This document shows, piece by piece, positions 45,931 to 57,990 of a DNA stretch of 64,000 bases. Both the position numbers and the translations under genes were made by a program. Below the pieces are notes generated by a model, which saw only the letters and a program-made list of their open reading frames with translations, ran no database searches and had not been told where the DNA came from. Where the stretch lies: the NCBI GenBank assembly GCA_035772735.1, contig JASDFA010000020.1:105862001-105926000 (forward strand), in the 5' to 3' direction. The stretch comes from Datura wrightii. Lineage: Eukaryota; Streptophyta; Magnoliopsida; Solanales; Solanaceae. Each line of letters starts with the position of its first letter. Positions within the stretch are counted from its first letter, which is position 1.

Positions 45931-48900
45931 TGTCACGCCCCATCTTGGGAGGCATGACTGGCACCTAATGCCATACTGGGATCTGGGTGGACCTGGCTGG
46001 GCATATGCACCTTTGGTGCCTACTAGCGACTCAAAATCAAGAAAACAAACTGCTATATCTTAACTCTAAACACAGCCTTGGGCCGACAAGTCCACGCAAC
46101 ACATGTAAACGAAAACAGTTGACCCAACCAAAATAATAATCAAGGGATCCTATATGGGCCGACAAGATCACCATGTTGTCTAGTTATAACAGGAATGAAA
46201 ACACGCAATCATATGAACACTATAGTTGACGAGGCCGCTAACTAAAAGCTATACTAGGCCCCACATGGCCAACATATAGAACTAAACATATATAGGCTCC
46301 ACACGGTCAACACAACCAACTAACTGAATACTGTAGTCTGCAAGCCTCTAAGAATAAAAATAGTGGTCAGGACAGAGCCCTGGCCTACCCAAATTCTATA
46401 CCAATAAAAGACGGATAAACCTCTACAACCTGGCAATTCTAAATGAAAGGAGTTGGCCAATCTGCTGACTCTGAATAAGAGCTAGGAGCCCCCACAATCT
46501 GTTTGTCTAAACCTTCAGGAAAGTATGCAGCGCCGCATAGTTGGGCATCAATATAATATGTACCGAATATGTAAGGTAGTAACGAAAAGCTGAATAAAAG
46601 TTGATAAGGACTGAAAGTGAATAGCAAGAAGGGGCAGAAGTTAACATGCAAGTTTTCTCATCCATAATCTGCATCTAGTAAACCACTACACGTATATGAG
46701 CTGAAGTTGTACAACTATACATTCATAAGCTATAGCAAGAAGGAAAATAAATAAATAAGAACCTAACCTGGTCCCCATAAACCGAGAAGGTACAAGCAAC
46801 ACAGTAATAACCTACTTGGGCCTCCATAAGCCTCGGCAGGTGCCAATCAGTCTATATACCCTTATTAGTACCCCTTATACTCTACAAGTAACTGTAACTG
46901 AATATACTTGGTCTCTTAAGACCATATCAGAGCCTTCTGGGCTCCTACAACTGCGTTTGAGCCATCTAGGCACCTGCAACTATATCTGGCCCATCTAGGC
47001 TCCTGTAACTGTATATGAGCCATCTGGCTGCTATAACTAAATATGAGTCATCTGGGCTCCTGTAACTGCATCTGAGCCATCTGGGTTCCTATAGCTGTAT
47101 ATGAGCCGTCTGGGCGCCTGGAACTGAATATGAGCCGTCTGAGCTCCTATAACTGAGTATGAGCGGTATGAGCTGTCTGGGATCCTGTAACTGAGTATGA
47201 GTCGTATGGGCTCTTGTAACTGAATATGAGTAGCCTGCCTCTTGTAACTGAATATGTGTCATCTGGGATACTGTAACTAAATATGAGCCGTCTGGGCTCC
47301 GAGGCCTAATGCGACCGTTGCTCTTTCTCGCCCCTGAACTGGTCCATATAGCAGCCAATAGGCACAGTCTGTGTGCCTACACTTGGCCAGAGGATTCTAG
47401 TAGTGATCACAACCTCCGTTGACTTAGACGAAAAGGGTCGAGGTCCAGGTGACCCAAGCGATAGTCTGAAGTTCATGCTAAGGAAAGGATAACTCATAAG
47501 CTATCTATAAGGTCGCAGGTGACCAACTATTTAGTTCCTTCTCTGAGAACAACTGTAGGGCTGCTACGAACAGGACATTCTCCTAAGAAGCCAGTCCCAA
47601 CTCTCCATAGACAACTCACTCTAATTCTCAGCCAAAACGTAATATTGTACTAACATGGTTCTAGTTCCTTAGACCTTAACTTGGTCTGTTCGGATTTCAT
47701 ATGTCTTCTCTTGGCTATTCCTAACCTCGTAGGTAAGTCTATCTGGACTTAGCCACTCGCGGCAACCTGTATCTAAGTATTTTATAAGAGCAGGGTGGGT
47801 TATTGGCCTCACATTCAGCTACTGATGAGGGATGAGGTTCCCTATTTAGTGTATCCATGGGTTTATATGACTTGTACAACTAGGATGACTTCCAAGGAGA
47901 CCTGTATGGCAAGTACTAAGTTGACGAAAACTAACAGTCACTGGCAATAGCAAACTAGATGGCAGGCTATCACTTAGTTCACTAGACAACCCTGATGCTG
48001 CTGACTCCAAGGTATGACCCTCCTATCCAAATTTCTGGCCCTGGAGGCATTAAGGTATGCAAACGGCCTCTAGGTGAGCTTTACTGACAATACAGGCATC
48101 AAACTAAAAGTTATATCGCCGGCTGCGTCCGATGCTTTCCAACTTACAAAATCAGGCCCAATAGCCAACCATAAACTTATAAGGCCTTGGCATGGCAAAA
48201 AAATATTAGAATCCTACTAATACAGTGGACAGAAGAATAGAGGAGTTTCTATGATTCTTCTAGCATTAGTCACACTTAACATACTCTTTCCCGACAAGGG
48301 ATACTGTAATATACTCTTAATATGTTTTCTAAAAGCTAAGCCCAACATATATAATCATAATCTACTAACAGTAGCTAATCACAACATACATGATCCTTAT
48401 CTACTAGCAGTAGCTAATTACAACAAATAGGATTGTTATCTCCATTCAAAAACATAGTTTGTATCATCATACTACGAGAATAACTTGCCGTAAGGATAAG
48501 CCTTAACATACCTCGAATGTCGATTCTTGTTTAACTGATTAGTTTCAACCTGTAGCCAGCAGTTCCACTCAATTGCAGCCCTTATACTAATAGAATAGTT
48601 CTATTTTTAATACTAAATTCGGCAAACAACGATATATTTTGATAATAATATTAACTATAATTCAACTCTATTTAACTCGGCCAAAAACTCCCAATTTCTC
48701 GAGAGTTTAGAAAAGGCTTACCTATTGCCTATGGCCATTTAGGACTCAATTTGGAGTAATTCCGACATCTTTACTCGGTGAGGTTCCGGTATACCGAGTG
48801 AATTTTCAAGAAAAAACTCCGCAGAGATTCTTCCCGTAGGCCTAGAACTTGTTATCCCAGGTGAATTTGCGTTTGAACGGATTTTGACAGCGTAATTTCA

Positions 48901-49300
48901 TGAAAACTAAACAAAACCCATGTCGCTCTCTATTTTAGGTTGAGAAAATGTTGTGAATGACTTAAACTTAAGAAGGAGGGCTTTATGTAGTAATAGAGTA
49001 GTGGCAGGGGGTGCCTCACGCCAGGGTGGCTGCCGCACCACACTGCCCAGTGCGCTAGGTGGCACCACGCCACTGCCCATCGCGCAAGCAGGGTTGGCAT
49101 GTCGTGCTGCCTATCATGCAGGCAGGGTTGGCGCTTCACGCAGGCCCTCACATCCTGGCTTTGCCTGACCCTACTAATCCACTCGACGATGACCTCGCTC
49201 GTCCTATCTCTGAGGCTCCTCCTGCATGCGTCATGTCTCATTGCTCACCAAAATCCCATGCGCACGTGCACTAGCCGCTAACATCTTATGGGGTGTAACA
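45931..49300 (-). repeat. Right (5') LTR of TkD
   Basis: 3,370 bp. The minus strand starts TGTTACACCCC at 49300 and ends GGGGCGTGACA at 45931. It has the CpG-rich block at 49010-49160 and the minisatellite at 46910-47310. It matches the left LTR with many substitutions and small indels. Confidence 0.87.
46910..47310. repeat. 29-bp minisatellite in TkD right LTR
   Basis: Homologous to 36040-36480, with a different number and order of variant units, including some truncated ones near 47160-47240. Confidence 0.88.
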
Positions 49301-51506
49301 CTTGAGAGGCTCCAAGTCGACTCATGGCATGAACATATCACCTAACTCCATCATAATAAAGCGGAATATCAACATAATTAATATAGGGGAAATCTGATAA
49401 TCTCACAACATTAGAATACGTAACTCAAGACCGAAGCTGATTACATTCTATGTATGAAAGCCTCTACTACTGATGAGTTGATGGGACAAGACCCCAACTA
49501 ACACACTAAAGTCTGAAACTGAAAGTACTAGATACAACTGAAAAGAAGGGCCCTCAAAAGATGAGGACTCACCAACTCTGGCTGATAAGTGCTAATGCTG
49601 CAGATCTGACTAATGACAAAACTGAGCTTGAATATCCGAGCCTATATCATGAAATGATACAACATAGAGTATGCGTTCAGTACGTGGAATGTACCGAGTA
49701 TGTAAGGTAAGTAGAAATTCTAATTAAGTAAAATTGTAATCCATACATATCATAAAACATAATCAAGATAAGATTCTAAGAGTTGGGCTTACATGCTATT
49801 TTCTGAAATCATGATCAGAACATAACTGAATCTCATAACAGAATCAAATAACCCAAAGCTAAAAGCTGATAATCATAATTAAAACTGAACAATGGGACAA
49901 ACCTGCTGAAAACATAATATCATGATTGATGAACATGCATATCTGAAATCATGAGGAATAATGGGAGACTCGTCATATAACTCACATTACCATGATAGTA
50001 CTTACGTGGTCCCGACTATCATACTCAAGTGGGCAGAGTCGTCCATGTCTTGTCAGGGCTAAGGATGCTACCATGATATCGATATCAAATGAAGGCCCCT
50101 TAGGGGCAGGGGAAGCTCACAAGGGAGGTCCTAAATAATCTAAACATACCTACCTTGGAGTGTAGTTCTGAGGCATTGGGTTGACTGACCCTTAGCCTAC
50201 TCGGTGCTAGACACTACTCCCAAAAACATGCATATGCTCTCCATCGTTTTTCAACAAAGTTGAACCATCGTCTAATGATGAAGCTGACTCATATTATACA
50301 CGCATAAATTTGAAATCATAACATGAGGAGCCTTGGGCTCAAACCATATCACAAGCTGAAAATGGTGGGAGTCTAGACTCCAAAATCCATGTGGTAAACT
50401 AATACATGGAATTTAGATAAATTCATGAAACATACTTAATCATATGGGCTTGCCCAATACTTAAACATGCTTGACATAGACTTGATCATTCGAAAGCATA
50501 AACATAGACATGGGTAATTCGCAATCATACTTTCTTCATATACATCTCATCATGCTTGAACACATATTTCATAGATCTCAACTTTCATGAACTTTCATGG
50601 ATGGGCATCATAATTTATAAAACTTGAAAATAAAATTTATAATTGAAAATATTGTAAAATCTGCTCATTAATCATAATTCAACATTAGAAACATTCTTAT
50701 ATCATACCTATTACTGAAACTTAGAGAATTCACATGTTGGGTAAAATCCCATAGATTCATCAACTAAAATTTTCATGAATTGAGAGGGGATTGGGTATGG
50801 GTGTGGACAATTACACCCATTCATAACCCTATATACCTATAGAAATCTGATTTCACAACTTCCTTGATTGCCCAATAGAAACATTAGGGGAAGAACTTGA
50901 GGAATTTAGGCTTGATGACCCTTAGAAGCTTCTAGACTCGCATACATGGAAGTGAATAGGTCTAGAATGAACTTACCCCTCTTAAAACACTCTATTCTAA
51001 ACGTAAAACAACATAGTTTAGGCCTTAGAAAATTAGAAATTACAAAAAAGCCCTTAATGAATTCGTAGGGAAAAACACACTGCCAGTCTCCATGAGGGAC
51101 TGGACGACTCATCGTCACTAACCACGACTCGGAGCCACCTCCCGTTGTCTGCACTGGAATTCCATCTTCACTGGTCACCACGAGGGACACCATGACTCGT
51201 GGTGTGCCCGACGACGAGTGGTGACTGGTTTTTAGGGACACTGCCGAAATCATACATCCTTCAATCAACTCATTACCATGGACCACTCAACGAATCGTGG
51301 TGCTGACCACAACTCATGGTCACCCCCATGGCCACCTCAAAACTCAAAATTGCGACCATGTCCAACCTCATCCACACGAGCCACTGAATGAATCGTGGCA
51401 CACCCAATGGGTCACTGGATGACTTGTCCTGTGATCTGGTGCAGAAAATTCCTATTTTTTCCGTTTCAACTCCCTGGTCTGATCTTAGGATTTTTGGGGT
51501 ATTACA

Positions 51507-53300
51507 ATATCTCCCCCTTGAAAAACAGTCATCCTTAAATATGGGAAAACATATTGAAAAACAAAGAAATGCAATCATCACATTCAAATACTAAACATAT
51601 AAGCTGAAAACTAATAGAGTGACTGACTCTGGACTGAACTACATGACTGAACTGAATTCATGAATCACACATACATTCATTGACATGAAAGAAATAGGGG
51701 CACATGAGTGGAACATGAAACTGAATAGGGTACTAAGAAGGAAACTGATACCTCAAGGTGAAACTGAGCCGGAAGGGAATAGATGCGGTATTTAGCCATT
51801 ATATCTACTTTGGCTTCCCACGTGGCTCCCTCAACATGTTGATTCCTCCACAGAATCTTGACTGGGATACTTCTTTGTTTCTTAGCTTTCGAACCTACGA
51901 TTAAGTATTTCTACTGGAACCTCCTCATAACTAAGGCTATCTTTCACACCGTCCATCGGAACAACTAGAGATGGATCACCCAAACACTTCATTAAGAGCG
52001 ATACATGGAAAACTTGATGGATGGAAGCTAATTCTGAGGGCAACTCTAACTCATATGCTACCTTGCCAACCCGTTTCACAATCCGTTATGGACCAGCATA
52101 ATGAGGACTGAGTTTTCCTTTCTTTTCAAACCTCATCACTCCCTTCATGGGAGATACCTTCAGAAACATCCAATCATCAACTTTAACTCAAGCTCTCTCC
52201 TCCTCACATCCACGTAGGACTTTCGGCGACTTTGAGCTGTTTTCAGCCTGTCCCTATTAAGCCGAACTTTCTCTATAGCCTCATGGACTGAATCTGCACC
52301 TATCAATGTAGCTTTATCAACCTTAAACCAATGAATAGGTGATCTACACCTTCACCCATAGAGAGCCTCAAGTGGAGCCATCTAAATGCTAGAATGGTAG
52401 CTATTGTTATATGCAAACTTAATGAGAGGCAAATGATCATCCCAATTACCCTTGAAATATATCACACATTCTATCAACATATCCTCTAGGGTCTGTATAG
52501 TCCGCTCAGCCTGACCATCTGTTTGTGGGTGAAAGGTTGTGCTGAGCTTGACCTGAATACCAAGTCCCTATTGAAACGATCTCCAAAATTGGGAGGTAAA
52601 TTGAGTACCTCTATCTGATATGACGGACAATGGCACTCCGTGAAATTGAACTAACTCTGAATGTATAACTTCGCATAATCCTTTGCTGAATTGGTTATTT
52701 TCACTAGTAGAAAATGAGCTACCTTAGTCAACCTATCTACAACCACCTAGATAGAGTCATACTATCGACGAGTGCGAGGCAACCCTGTGATGAAGTCCAT
52801 ATTGATATCCTCCCACTTCCAAGTAGGGATACTAATGTCTTGAAGCACACCTCTAGGTCTTTGATGTTCCACTTTTACATGTTGACAATTTGGACACTTA
52901 GCCACAAATTCCGCTATGTCCCTCTTCATGCCATTCCACCAATAGACTTTCTATAGGTCACTGTACATCTTGGTGGCACTTGGAGGTGTAGAGAATCTAG
53001 AACCATGAGCCTCGTGCAACATCCAGTCTCTCAAATTATCAACACTTACAACACACAAGAGATCCTACTATAAAAGCACCCCATCTCCCCCTTTTTAGAA
53101 GACTTCTACCTTCTAATTCTGAATGGCTTCCTTCAAATTTACCAAAATAGGATCCTTTTCTTGTCTAGCTTTAACTTCGGTCACTAAAGATGACTTTGAT
53201 CCATTCTGAACAATGACACCACCATATGTCGAGTCAGCCAGACGAACTCCTAGTCATGAAAGTTGGTGTATATCCTTCACGAACTCTTTCCTTTCCTCCT
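51507..53300 (-). pseudogene. TkC region 2: integrase with C-terminal domain
   Basis: Polypurine tract at 51507-51520, then untranslated 3' DNA to about 51880. The C-terminal segment (52079-51882) reads VGKVAYELELPSELASIHQV then FHVSLLMKCLGDPS and DSLSYEEVPVEILNR, leading to a lost chromodomain. The catalytic core near 52630-52480 includes KLSTTFHPQTDGQAERTIQT with the Glu kept. HHCC zinc-finger traces lie near 53000-52880. Stops and frameshifts throughout. Unlike region 1, the integrase is not deleted. Confidence 0.82.
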
Positions 53301-54592
53301 CTACATGAGATACACTCTCCATAAAGAGCCTGCTAAGAGCATCTCCCATCACATTTGCCTTGCCTGAATGATAAAGGACACTCATATCATAGTCTTTAAG
53401 AAGCTCCAACCACCTCCTCTGTTATAGATTTAGATCCTTCTAGGTAAACACGTACTGTAGGCTTTTGTGGTTCGTAAACACATCCACATAGATTCCGCAC
53501 AGGTAGTGTACCAAATCTTCAAGGCAAATACTACCGCCGCCAATTTGAGATCATGAGTCGGGTAGTTCTTGTCATGGAACTTTAGCTTCCTAGAACCATA
53601 GGTTATAACTTTACCGTGTTGCATCAATACACAACCAAGGCCGATCCTCGAGGTGTCGCAATATACCACAAACCTCTCGGTACCCTCAAGTAGGGTCAAC
53701 ACTGGTGTTGAGGTACGTCAAGTCTTCAACTATTAAAAGCTCTTCTCACAAGCCTCCGACCATTGAAACTTTACTTTCTTCTAGGTCAAGTTAGTCAACC
53801 GGGCTGCAACGGATAAAAACCCCTCAATAAATCTCTGATAATAACCAAATAAACCCAAGAAACTCCTGATATCTGAAGGATTCACGGTCTAGGCAAATTC
53901 TTCACCGCTTCTATCTTTAGAGAGTCTACTTGTACACCCTCAATTGACACCACATGACCCAAAAAGGCCATCGAGTTCAACCAAAACTCGCATTTACTGA
54001 ATTTATCATACAACTGGCAATCCTTAACAGTCTGTAGCACCACCCTCAAATGAGCAGCATGCTCCTCCTTGCTTCGAGAGTATATAAGGATGTAATCTAT
54101 GAACACAATCATGAACATATCCAAATACGGCTTGAACACCCTGCTCATCAAATCCATAAAAGCTGCAGGAGAATTCATTAGTCCAAGAGACATAACTACA
54201 AACTCATAGTGACCATACCGAGTCTTAAAGGTTGTCTTCGGAATGTCACTCTCCCTAACCCTGAGCTGATGATATCCTAATTTGAGGTCTACCTTCGAAA
54301 AGCACTTAGCACCGTGAAGCTGATCAAACAAATTATCAATTTTGGGGAGAGGATACCTGTTCTTGATGGTAACTTTGTTCAATTGTCGATGATCAATGCA
54401 CATACGAAGAGAACCATCCTTCTTACGGACAAAGAGAACTGGTGCATCCCATGGGGATTTGCTCGGTCTGATGAAACCCTTGTCTATGAGATCCTTCAAC
54501 TGCTCCTTCAACTCTTTTAGCTCGGTTGGGGCCATTTTGTAGGGAGGAACAAATATAGGCTATGTATCAGGAAGAAGGTTAATACCAAAATC
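53301..54592 (-). pseudogene. TkC region 2: RNase H and reverse transcriptase, truncated
   Basis: RT is open from 54535 to 53882 (217 codons): LKEQLKDLIDKGFIRPSKSP, WDAPVLFVRKKDGSLRMCID, FSKVDLKLGYHQLRVRESDI and the catalytic box as FIDYILIYSRS (second Asp replaced by Tyr), then LGHVVSIEGVQVDS. RNase H follows at 53702-53430 (FVVYCDTSRIGLGCVLMQHG, HDLKLAAVVFALKIW). The frame is cut at about 54592, before protease, by the inverted junction with TkE. Confidence 0.87.
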
Positions 54593-56115
54593 TTATGGGG
54601 GTTTTAATCCGATTTTATGAATTTCTCTATGATTTATCTATGGGTCAATTTTCTTCATGTTTTAAATGATATTTAAGATTCATGGGCATGCTTTATACAT
54701 ATTTAAATTGCAATTCATGATTTCTAGTTTTGGAATTATTATGCTCAATTATGCAAGTTTCATGAAAAGTTAAGAATATGATTTATGTTTTCAAGCATAA
54801 TGAGATGTTATCATGAAAGAATGTTTATGAATTACCCATGTATGAATCTAGGATTTTTGACTAGATAGTTTATTTCACGTATGTTAAAGTTTGGTAAAGT
54901 CCATATAATCTAAGCATGTTTTCATGATTTAGTTCAAGTTTATGATGTTAGCTTACCACATGGTTTTGGAGTCTAGACTCTCACCTTTTAGCTTGTGGTA
55001 TGTTTTGAGCCAAGGCTCCTCATATTCAGATTTCAGACTATTTATGTAATTTCATGATCAGCTTCATTGAAAAACAATGGTCCAACTTAATTAAAAAATG
55101 ATAGAGAGCATATGCATGTTTTTAGGAGTTGTGTCTAGCACCGAGTAGGCTAGGGGTTCATGCAAACCCCAGGCCTTAGAACTACGCACCAATGTAGGTT
55201 TATTAAGATTTATTGGGACCTCCCTTGTGAGCTTTCCCTACCCTGAAGGGGCCTTCAGCTTGATATCGATATCATGGTAGTGCCCTTAGCCTTGACAAGG
55301 ATTTAGACGGCTCTGTTCACTTGAGTGTAATATTGGGATCACATTAGCTCTATCGTTATTATGTCAGTTACATGATGAGTCTCCCATTATTTCTCATGAT
55401 TTCAATTATGCATGTTCATTAGTTATGATATTATGTTTTCAACAGGTTTGACCCAATGTTAAGTTTATCAGTTTTACTTATCATCATCAGTTTCAACTTT
55501 GGGTCATTTTTTTCAGTTATGAAGTTCAGTAATCTTATTCATGTTTTCAAGATATCAGCATGCAAGTTCTTACTTACAGATTCTTATAATGATATTATTT
55601 ATGTTATGCATGATTTTTTCATTTTTACTACTTAGCCTGTTTTACTTACGTTGCATACTCAGTATATTCCAAGTATTGACCGCATACTCTAGGTTGTATC
55701 ATTTTATGATACAAGCTCAAATGTTCAGGTTCATTCTCACCGCTAGCCAATTTTCATAGTTTAGTCCAGCCAACTTGTTGTTGAGTCCTTATCCTTCGAG
55801 CACTTTTAGATGGTTGAGTTATTATCATTTTTAGTTTCAGATTTCTAGTGAGCTAGTTGGGGATGTTGTCCCGTCACCTTGCCAGTATGTACAGACTTTC
55901 CAGATATAGTATTATATTCAACTTCGGATTTAGTGTTATGTTATTTCCGTTGTGCAAATATTTTTAAAAATTCAGACTTTCGTTATTTCAGAAATTAGCC
56001 TTCCGCTTTATTTATGTTGAGCTTAAGTTTTATGTTCATGCCATGGGTTGACTTGGAGTTGTTATGGTTCTAAGTTTCATGTTTAGACCCGAACCTATGT
56101 TCGGATCATGAAAAA
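54593..56115 (+). repeat. Partial 5' LTR of TkE
   Basis: About 1.5 kb, missing roughly the first 700 bp including the TGTAATACCCC start. It is parallel to the inverted TkC LTR and ends GTTCGGATCATGA before the primer site. Confidence 0.8.
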
Positions 56116-56118
56116 CTT

Positions 56119-56129
56119 GGTATCAAAGT
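56119..56129 (+). other. Primer binding site of TkE (tRNA-iMet-like)
   Basis: TGGTATCAAAG; canonical TGGTATCAGAG, one mismatch. Confidence 0.75.
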
Positions 56130-56320
56130 AAAGGTTCAGCGTGTCCTAGGGTGTTTGAAAGCCGTGTTAAGTAGAGTCTTTTTCATGGGTGTGAAGCGCG
56201 CCACACTTATGACGAAGAGGCTACAAAATGTTTTAGGAAATTTCCCTTCTTTCATGATCTATGTCATGCAATAAAGTATCTCTCTATCCTTTTAACACAT
56301 GCTATATGGATTATATAATC

Positions 56321-57540
56321 ATGCCTCCCCGACGATTTAACAAAAAGGAGCGGCAACAGAAACGGAAATGGCCATGAGAATGGAAACAGAGACGGGCACC
56401 ATCAAGCCCCAGAAACCCCGGAGGATCATGTGCCTGAGCAGGTCGCCTATACAGAGTTTAGGGCAGCCATCCAAATGTTGGCACAGGCATTGACCGCTCT
56501 AGTGAATCAACAAGCAGTGGCTCACGTTCCCCAGATTGGGAACACAGCGGCGGCTAGAGTCAGGGATTTCCTCAGGATGAATCCCCATGTTTTTGGGTCG
56601 AAAGTGGACAAGGACCAACATGAGTTCATCAAGGAGATTTAGAAGATCACCTAGATTATAGGGGTGACGGGGAAGGAGTGTGCAGACCTAGCCTCATATC
56701 AGTTGATGGGGTTTGCTCATATTTGGTTCAGGCAGTGGAAGGCTGGTCGGGGAGTCAGAGTGGGTCCCATTGGTTAGTATGAGTTTCTCACCGCATTGTT
56801 AGACCGATTCTTTCTCCAAGAGATGAGGGAAATCAAGGCATATGAGTTAATGAATTTGAAACAGAATAATATGACCGTTCGAGAGTATGCTCTAGAGTTC
56901 ACACATTTGTCCAAGTATGCATCAGAGATGGTGGCCGATCGAGGGATCGGGCGAACAGATTTGTCAAGGGGTAGCGGACTACGGATTGCAGGACTGCTAT
57001 GCTACATCAGGATAGTGACTTCTCCTAATTGGTTTTGTATGCCTAGAAGATGGAAGCAGTGCATATGAGGGATAGGGAGAAAGAAGCCAAGAGGGCCAGG
57101 ACAGATCATTTTGGGTTCTCCCAGTAGAGGTCGGTGGTGGACATCATCCGTAGTCCCACTGAGAATATCAGCCCCAACACCATCAGCAGCAAGTGTACCA
57201 TCCAGTTCTGGGCATGATAAGAGAGGATGGGCATCAGGATCTCGAGGTCAAGGAAGCCAGTCGGTGGAGCCCAGTATTCCATTTTGTGACAGGTGTGGTA
57301 GGAGAACACCGGTCAATGCATAGCAGGAACACGTGCATGTTTTGGGTGTGGAAATCTAGTCATATGCTCAAAGACTATCCAACAGCCAGGCAGAGCCAAG
57401 ATACAAGTTGAGACCCAGCCACCAGTTTAGCAACTTCAGCAGCATGCTCAGCTCATCAGGGTGCATCCACTAGTGCAGGTGGTGGTCAGCACCAGAACAG
57501 GTTTTATGCCCTCTCGTCTCATCAGGAGCAGGAGGTCTCC
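56321..57540 (+). pseudogene. TkE gag
   Basis: Start ATG at 56321 (MPPRRF). A frameshift leads into 56430-56642, with YTEFRAAIQMLAQALTALVN and FLRMNPHVFGSKVDKDQHEF. After stops comes 56796-57068, with LDRFFLQEMREIKAYELMNL and EYALEFTHLSKYASEMVADR. The zinc-knuckle region near 57282-57400 (FCDRCG, then CMFWVWKSSHMLKDYP in a shifted frame) is partly destroyed. The tail NRFYALSSHQEQE (about 57500) joins the protease. Confidence 0.84.
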
Positions 57541-57990
57541 CAGATGTAGTCACTGGTATGATACGAGTATTCCATCTTGATGTATATGCATTGTTAGATC
57601 TAGGGGATACTTTATCTTTTGTGACGCCCTATGTTGCTAGTAGTTTTGGAGTCAGTCCTGAAATATTATCAGAACCCTTCTCAGTCTCTACTCCAGTCGG
57701 TGACTCGGTTATAGCTCAATGGGTATACAGAAATTTTCCTGTTACAGTCCTTTAGAAAGTCATCTCAGCAGATTTAGTGGAGTTAGACATGACAAATTTT
57801 GATGTTATTTTTGGCACGGATTGGTTACACACATATTATGCCTCTATGAATTGTAGAACCCGTGCAGTAGAGTTCTGATTTCCGGCTGAGCCAGTCCTAG
57901 AGTGGAAGGGTACTTCAGTTGTGGCTATAGGTCGCTTTATTTCCTACCTTAATGCTAGAAAGATGATTTCTAAGGGTTTTGTCTACCGTC
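57541..57990 (+). pseudogene. TkE protease
   Basis: IRVFHLDVYALLDLGDTLSF holds the active-site region; the family reads LLDPGATLSF, so Pro and Ala are changed but Asp and Gly remain. VASSFGVSPEILSEPFSVST and DMTNFDVIFGTDWLHTYYAS mark the second half. A stop at 57753-57755 divides it. Confidence 0.8.

Larger units (their letters stand above)
35118..49300 (-). mobile_element. Tekay-like Ty3/gypsy TkD, internally deleted, in TkC LTR
   Basis: Bounded by TGTCACGCCCC (35118) and GGGGTGTAACA (49300). The LTRs are 3,303 and 3,370 bp, separated by only about 2.8 kb of own internal DNA once Ath1 is removed. The flanks are CCCGA (35113-35117) and CTTGA (49301-49305); the uninterrupted LTR copy at 26600 reads CCTGA at this site, so each flank has one change from an original CCTGA duplication. 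Internal DNA keeps only a decayed integrase-chromodomain region and a short leader, so the element is non-autonomous. Confidence 0.83.
35068..51506 (-). repeat. Middle (5') LTR of TkC, split by TkD
   Basis: First 50 bp at 35068-35117, the rest at 49301-51506; together about 2.25 kb, the same length as the left LTR. The minus strand starts TGTAATACCCC at 51506. The segment 51080-51430 holds the GACTCGT-type motif cluster. It serves both as 5' LTR of internal region 1 and as 3' LTR of region 2, since a polypurine tract (51507-51520) follows it on the right. Confidence 0.85.
26551..54592 (-). mobile_element. Tekay-like Ty3/gypsy TkC, tandem LTR-internal-LTR-internal
   Basis: Minus-strand element with a left LTR (26551-28784), internal region 1 (28785-35067, gag to RNase H, integrase deleted), a middle LTR (35068-35117 plus 49301-51506) and internal region 2 (51507-54592, integrase to RT). 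Region 2 stops abruptly at the RT/protease boundary, where inverted TkE begins. Both LTRs end in the same TGTAATACCCC terminus and the same polypurine tract follows each. Removing the nested TkD and S2 restores both LTR and internal continuity. Such tandems arise by unequal recombination between LTRs. The left 5 bp (GATAG, 26546-26550) would be the target duplication. Confidence 0.8.
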
